Positions 6,651-9,348 of a stretch of DNA of 9,348 nt are shown here, in pieces. A model generated the notes under the pieces. It was not told where the DNA came from and ran no database searches. It saw nothing but the letters and a program-made list of their open reading frames with translations. Each line of letters begins with the position of its first letter. Positions within the stretch are counted from its first letter, which is position 1. The DNA comes from an uncultured Blautia sp. (GTDB taxonomy: Bacteria > Bacillota > Clostridia > Lachnospirales > Lachnospiraceae): the NCBI GenBank assembly GCA_946629475.1, contig CAMOXX010000101.1, forward strand, positions 1 through 9,348. Reading direction: 5' to 3'. Both the position numbers and the translations under genes were made by a program.

Positions 6651-7413
6651 CCTCATCAGAATGGATCTGTTCCGGCTGCGCAAAATCAAGGGGTTCTGGA
6701 TCTGCTTGATTCTTGCGTTCCTGATGGCCGCTGCCATGACACCGCTGGGCAGGCTCCTTGTGTTTGTAAGCAAGTTCATTGAGGATACGGGAGAGACTTT
6801 CCCGGCAACGGCTAATCTGTCGGCGATACTGATGGATACATATCCACTGCTGAATGTCATGCTGGCCATGCTCTCCGCAAGCGCGTTCTTCTATATGGAC
6901 ATCGAAAACGGATATATCAAGAACATCGCGGGGCAGATGCCGCAGAAGGGCTATACGATCCTGTCAAAATTTATCGCGATTATCCCGCATAATATTCTTT
7001 TTGCGGTGGTCGGCATCGGCGGTAACCTGATCGGAAGCCTGATCTTCCAGAAGATCATCGTTGACGGTGATGTGACGAAGGGCATTGTAACTGTGTTGTT
7101 GAAGATTCTGCTGCTGCAGAGCCTTTGTGCGATCCTGCTGCTGGCCGGTGCTACGATCGGGAGCAAATCCCTGGCTGTGGTAGTGTCCGTAGTGATGGGC
7201 CTGGGTCTGACCAGTATTCTGTATCTCGGTGTGGATTCCCTGCTGGGCCAGCTTTTCAAGAATAAAACATGGCTGGTCAGCGATTATACGCCGGATATGC
7301 TGCTGTCGAACCAGAGCCCGGATGTCCTGGTGTCAGTCCTGTCGGCGGTGATCACTATTGTGATTTTCCTGCTGCCGGCCATCAAGATATTCGACAAAAA
7401 GGATATAAAGTGA
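6643..7413 (+). CDS. ABC-2-type permease (BcrB-like)
   Basis: This is the integral membrane partner of the preceding ATPase. About six hydrophobic segments are visible in 256 residues, near 17-34, 67-86, 109-132, 149-171, 177-197 and 228-249. The N-terminus MGNLIRMDLFRLRKIKGFW, an amphipathic basic stretch before helix 1, is typical of BcrB/LanE-like ABC-2 permeases. I start it at ATG 6643, with GGAGG (6630-6634) 8 nt upstream. An in-frame GTG at 6634 would overlap that site, so it is unlikely to be used. The 8-bp overlap with the ATPase gene suggests translational coupling. No sequence motif indicates the substrate. Peptide antibiotic or membrane-stress export is inferred only from the ATPase type. 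Confidence 0.85.
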   Translation: MGNLIRMDLFRLRKIKGFWICLILAFLMAAAMTPLGRLLVFVSKFIEDTGETFPATANLSAILMDTYPLLNVMLAMLSASAFFYMDIENGYIKNIAGQMPQKGYTILSKFIAIIPHNILFAVVGIGGNLIGSLIFQKIIVDGDVTKGIVTVLLKILLLQSLCAILLLAGATIGSKSLAVVVSVVMGLGLTSILYLGVDSLLGQLFKNKTWLVSDYTPDMLLSNQSPDVLVSVLSAVITIVIFLLPAIKIFDKKDIK

Positions 7414-7456
7414 TGATTACTGAACACAGATTTTTTTAGTAAGGAGGAAGTGAAAA

Positions 7457-7888
7457 ATGAGCAGCTATGAGTATGAAGAGAGAAAAACCGGCCATCCGGT
7501 TGCCGGATTGATTTTGGGCCTTTTAGGCATTGCCGCGGCGCTTCTGCTGGTGATAATGACCGGAGTGATCGGAGCAGCCATTGCAGGTGTGCTGGGCCTT
7601 ATTGCCTTGATTCTCGGAATCGGTGCGCGGAAGGGCGGAAAAGGAATGGGCGCGATCGTAACAGGCATCCTGGCGATTCTTCTGGCACTTGGCATCTGCG
7701 CAGGTACTACAAAACTGATGACCCTGCTGAGAGATGAGGCGGTGAAAACCGGAAAGGCTCCTCTGGTTGAGAAGTTTATGGAAAAGCCCTATCTTGGATT
7801 CCTCGGAATGGTTATAAACTTACCTACCGAAGAAGCCGATATTGATGAGCTGGTTGACCAGCTCAAAGCCCTGACAGATGGGAACTGA
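7457..7888 (+). CDS. Small three-helix membrane protein of unknown function
   Basis: I do not recognise this 143-residue protein with confidence. The N-terminus is short and charged (residues 1-13). Three hydrophobic Gly/Ala/Leu/Ile-rich segments follow, near 14-34, 36-56 and 64-85, with a Gly-Lys-rich basic loop between the second and third (ARKGGKGMG, 57-65). This layout recalls DUF4190-like small membrane proteins. After residue 86 comes a soluble tail with a short hydrophobic patch (103-113) and an acidic end (118-143). ATG at 7457 follows a perfect AAGGAGG (7441-7447) with a 9-nt spacer. The gene lies 43 bp after the permease on the same strand with no terminator between, and the cluster terminator follows at once. 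It is therefore probably the third gene of the BcrAB-like operon, perhaps an accessory or immunity membrane protein. That role is inference. Confidence 0.8.
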   Translation: MSSYEYEERKTGHPVAGLILGLLGIAAALLLVIMTGVIGAAIAGVLGLIALILGIGARKGGKGMGAIVTGILAILLALGICAGTTKLMTLLRDEAVKTGKAPLVEKFMEKPYLGFLGMVINLPTEEADIDELVDQLKALTDGN

Positions 7889-7910
7889 TACCAGACCACT
7901 TTAAAAATAT

Positions 7911-7950
7911 AAAAGATCCGAAGCCATATACGGCCCCGGATCTTTTTTTT
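7911..7950 (+). terminator. Intrinsic terminator of the BcrAB-like cluster
   Basis: A 10-bp stem pairs AAAAGATCCG (7911-7920) with CGGATCTTTT (7937-7946) around a 16-nt loop, and the T-run continues to 7950. It begins 22 bp after the small membrane protein gene. It sits between convergent genes, so its A-rich left side could also act on leftward transcripts of the CsoR-like gene, more weakly. Confidence 0.88.
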
Positions 7951-7951
7951 G

Positions 7952-8278
7952 TTACAGAAACTTTTTTATGGCTGTCTGAAAAGCCTCGACTGCTCTGGTG
8001 TCACCATCCTCAATGGCGTGTGTGATGCAGTGTGTGAGGTGTTCGTTAATAATCTCTTTTCCGAGGCTGTGCAGAGCGGCCTCGACAGCTGAAAGCTGGA
8101 TCAGTACATCTGCGCAGTCCTCGTCATTTTCAATCATCGATTTCACATGCTGGAGGTGTCCGGCTGCCTTGGAAATCCGATTGAGCTGCCGCTTCTTTTC
8201 CTCAGGAGAATGATAGTGCGCGTAATGTGATTTGCCGGGCAGCTTATGCGTGTGTGCTGTCACATCTATAGAATCCAT
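7952..8278 (-). CDS. CsoR/RcnR-family metal-sensing transcriptional repressor
   Basis: This is a small all-helical DNA-binding repressor of the CsoR/RcnR/FrmR family (DUF156), which releases DNA on binding Cu(I), Ni/Co, formaldehyde or sulfur species. The 108-residue protein carries the family core RLNRIS-type helix start (residues 30-37), then Cys55 in EDCADVLIQL, and His80 and Cys84 in EHLTHC. The spacings Cys-25-His-4-Cys equal those of the Cu(I) ligands Cys36, His61 and Cys65 of M. tuberculosis CsoR, so Cu(I) sensing is the first guess. An N-terminal extension of about 25 residues has five His (9, 11, 18, 21, 23) and could bind extra metal. ATG at 8278 follows AAGGAG with a 9-nt spacer. 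No copper ATPase, chaperone or efflux gene adjoins, so it acts on itself or at distant sites. Persulfide or formaldehyde sensing is not excluded. Confidence 0.9.
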   Translation of the reverse strand: MDSIDVTAHTHKLPGKSHYAHYHSPEEKKRQLNRISKAAGHLQHVKSMIENDEDCADVLIQLSAVEAALHSLGKEIINEHLTHCITHAIEDGDTRAVEAFQTAIKKFL

Positions 8279-8315
8279 TCGGGTCTTCTCCTTTCGAAAT
8301 TTCGTTTACGGTTCC

Positions 8316-8366
8316 GGGGGGTGCTGAATTTATTCATATTATAACACGATTCCGGTGATCGGACAA
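8316..8366 (-). promoter_or_regulatory. Promoter of the CsoR-like gene with a possible operator
   Basis: On the minus strand, TTGTCC (8366-8361) and a perfect TATAAT (8343-8338) are 17 bp apart, with TG one base before the -10. The start would be near 8331. A run of six C (minus strand, 8321-8316) in the early leader resembles the GC-tract half of CsoR/RcnR operators, but a clear second half is not seen. TTCCGG occurs twice on the plus strand, at 8312-8317 and 8350-8355, flanking the -10. A 10-bp palindrome CGAAATTTCG (8295-8304) lies in the leader. Confidence 0.6.
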
Positions 8367-8436
8367 GGGAAGCCGGAGGGATGTTTTTCTGTGGTTTTGC
8401 GGAACCAAAAGTTGCACAAATCAGAAGTTCACTTCC

Positions 8437-8486
8437 TTTATCCTCATCATTCCCAAACTTATAATGTTGAATGTATCTGTCAACAT
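8437..8486 (+). promoter_or_regulatory. Candidate promoter and inverted repeat upstream of the SGNH-like gene
   Basis: A perfect TATAAT (8460-8465) has a weak -35 match TTTATC (8437-8442) 17 bp upstream. Directly overlapping its end is the inverted repeat ATGTTGA (8464-8470) and TCAACAT (8480-8486) with a 9-nt spacer, placed over the likely start site as an operator or 5' hairpin would be. The leader to 8571 would be about 100 nt. It contains GCATGC twice (8514-8519 and 8541-8546), able to form a 7-bp hairpin with the flanking bases. The stretch 8367-8436 shows nothing I can name. Confidence 0.4.
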
Positions 8487-8570
8487 GGAGAGATTATGGC
8501 AGTTGGCCGGGGAGCATGCTTTCAGGATGCTTCGCGCTGTGCATGCTGCCTGTCAGGGACATCTGTTTGA

Positions 8571-9348
8571 ATGAAAACAAGAATCAGCAGACATAAAAAT
8601 AAAATAAAAACCGTGGTGTTTCTTCTGCTCCTGTCGGCCGTTGTTATGAGGCTCCAGTATTATTTCTGCATCAGGGATTACGGTATCTATACAAAAGAAA
8701 CTCTGCTGGCCTCTGAGAAGATCGGCGAGCCGGATGCGGTCTATGTCGGCGCGAGCCATGTATTCCGGTTTTTCTCACCCCCGTTTGCGTGGAATCAGCA
8801 CGGAATTACGGTCTTTTCCTATTCAATGGCGTCTATGAGGGGATCGGCAATCAAATATAAGATCATCGAAGCCAGAAAGCATTATCCGGACGCGCTGTAT
8901 ATTGTGAACCTGAACAGCTTTAAAAATGAGCTGGATCCGAAACCCCGGGATATTCACAGCAGCGTCGATTTCATGGGAATTTCGGCGAATAAGGTGGCTC
9001 TGATCAGAAAGCTGACGGAAAACGTTGGCTTTACCGGGTCGATGGAATACTTTTTTCCGATAATCCGTTTTCATTCCGGGTGGCCGGATATGACTATGCA
9101 GGATTTTGTGCATCCGGTTTTCGAAGATATGGGGGCCAATTTATATAAACCTTTTCTTGCGGAGGTCGAGGATAAGACGAGCAGATTTCAGGAGATTCAG
9201 CCGGACCCCGAGGCATCTCTGAGCGAGGAGAACACAGCTCTCCTGACGGATCTTATGGACTATGTGAAATCCGAGAATATCCGGATTCTGTTCGTGATCG
9301 TTCCTCAGGCACTGAACGAAGATCCGCTTTCCCAGGTGTATGCGGCAG
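8571..9348 (+). CDS. Membrane-anchored SGNH/GDSL-hydrolase-like protein, 3' end missing
   Basis: The visible 259 codons have no stop, and the gene is cut by the window end. A basic N-terminus (residues 1-13) and one hydrophobic helix (about 14-26) suggest a signal anchor, with the rest outside the membrane. VYVGASH (57-63) looks like the block I of SGNH hydrolases, Ser62 being the likely nucleophile. LYIVNLNSF and RFHSGWPDMT (166-175) resemble conserved stretches in clostridial SGNH proteins related to DltD/AlgX, often about 350-400 residues long. Such proteins often act in O-acylation of cell-wall or exported polymers, frequently beside an MBOAT acyltransferase, but no such gene is visible here. 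An in-frame TGA immediately precedes ATG 8571, so no earlier start is possible. The ribosome binding site is weak (AGGGA at 8555-8559, 11 nt away). The catalytic Asp-His pair, usually C-terminal, lies outside the window. Confidence 0.72.
   Translation, partial: MKTRISRHKNKIKTVVFLLLLSAVVMRLQYYFCIRDYGIYTKETLLASEKIGEPDAVYVGASHVFRFFSPPFAWNQHGITVFSYSMASMRGSAIKYKIIEARKHYPDALYIVNLNSFKNELDPKPRDIHSSVDFMGISANKVALIRKLTENVGFTGSMEYFFPIIRFHSGWPDMTMQDFVHPVFEDMGANLYKPFLAEVEDKTSRFQEIQPDPEASLSEENTALLTDLMDYVKSENIRILFVIVPQALNEDPLSQVYAA

Noticed and set aside
7414..7456. Terminator between the permease and the small membrane protein, suggested by a T-run near 7432
   Set aside because: No GC-rich stem precedes the T-run, so cotranscription remains likely.
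8355..8570. Plus-strand 71-codon frame ending just before the SGNH-like gene
   Set aside because: There is no ribosome binding site, the composition is not protein-like, and it overlaps the CsoR-gene promoter and a candidate promoter.

Overview
The window looks like chromosomal DNA from a Gram-positive Firmicute, most likely a member of Clostridia and possibly Lachnospiraceae. The reasons are strong AAGGAGG-type ribosome binding sites, moderate GC content, short intergenic gaps, an alanine tRNA without an encoded CCA end, and gene families typical of that group. The assignment to a family is inference. No insertion sequence, integrase, phage gene, CRISPR array or rRNA was seen.

Left part (1-1812): two genes read leftward, an AI-2E/PerM-type membrane protein cut by the window edge and dapA (4-hydroxy-tetrahydrodipicolinate synthase). 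They are 66 bp apart and probably share the dapA promoter. A 212-bp divergent intergenic region separates dapA from a rightward operon and holds a sigma-A-like promoter for each side.

Centre (1813-5684): two half-size ABC exporter genes 2 bp apart encode what looks like a heterodimeric multidrug-type exporter. Its two ATP sites are clearly unequal: subunit 1 has an altered Walker A, Asp for the catalytic Glu and Gln for the H-loop His, while subunit 2 has a degenerate signature. A tRNA-Ala(GGC) gene with its own promoter and an intrinsic terminator follows. No terminator is visible between the exporter operon and the tRNA, so the tRNA terminator may serve both.

Right-centre (5685-7950): a three-gene cluster made of a BcrA-type ABC ATPase, an overlapping ABC-2-type permease, and a 143-residue three-helix membrane protein of unknown function, closed by an intrinsic terminator. 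The first two genes resemble bacitracin or lantibiotic self-protection exporters. The third is the least explained gene in the window.

Right end (7951-9348): a leftward CsoR/RcnR-family metal-responsive repressor with a complete Cys-His-Cys ligand set and a histidine-rich N-terminal extension, with no metal transporter beside it. A divergent, N-terminally membrane-anchored SGNH-hydrolase-like protein follows and is cut by the window end.

The overall theme is cell-envelope transport and detoxification next to housekeeping genes. Nothing here is plainly a new multi-gene system. The best leads are the third gene of the BcrAB-like cluster, the orphan His-rich CsoR-like regulator, and the regulatory dyads around the promoters.
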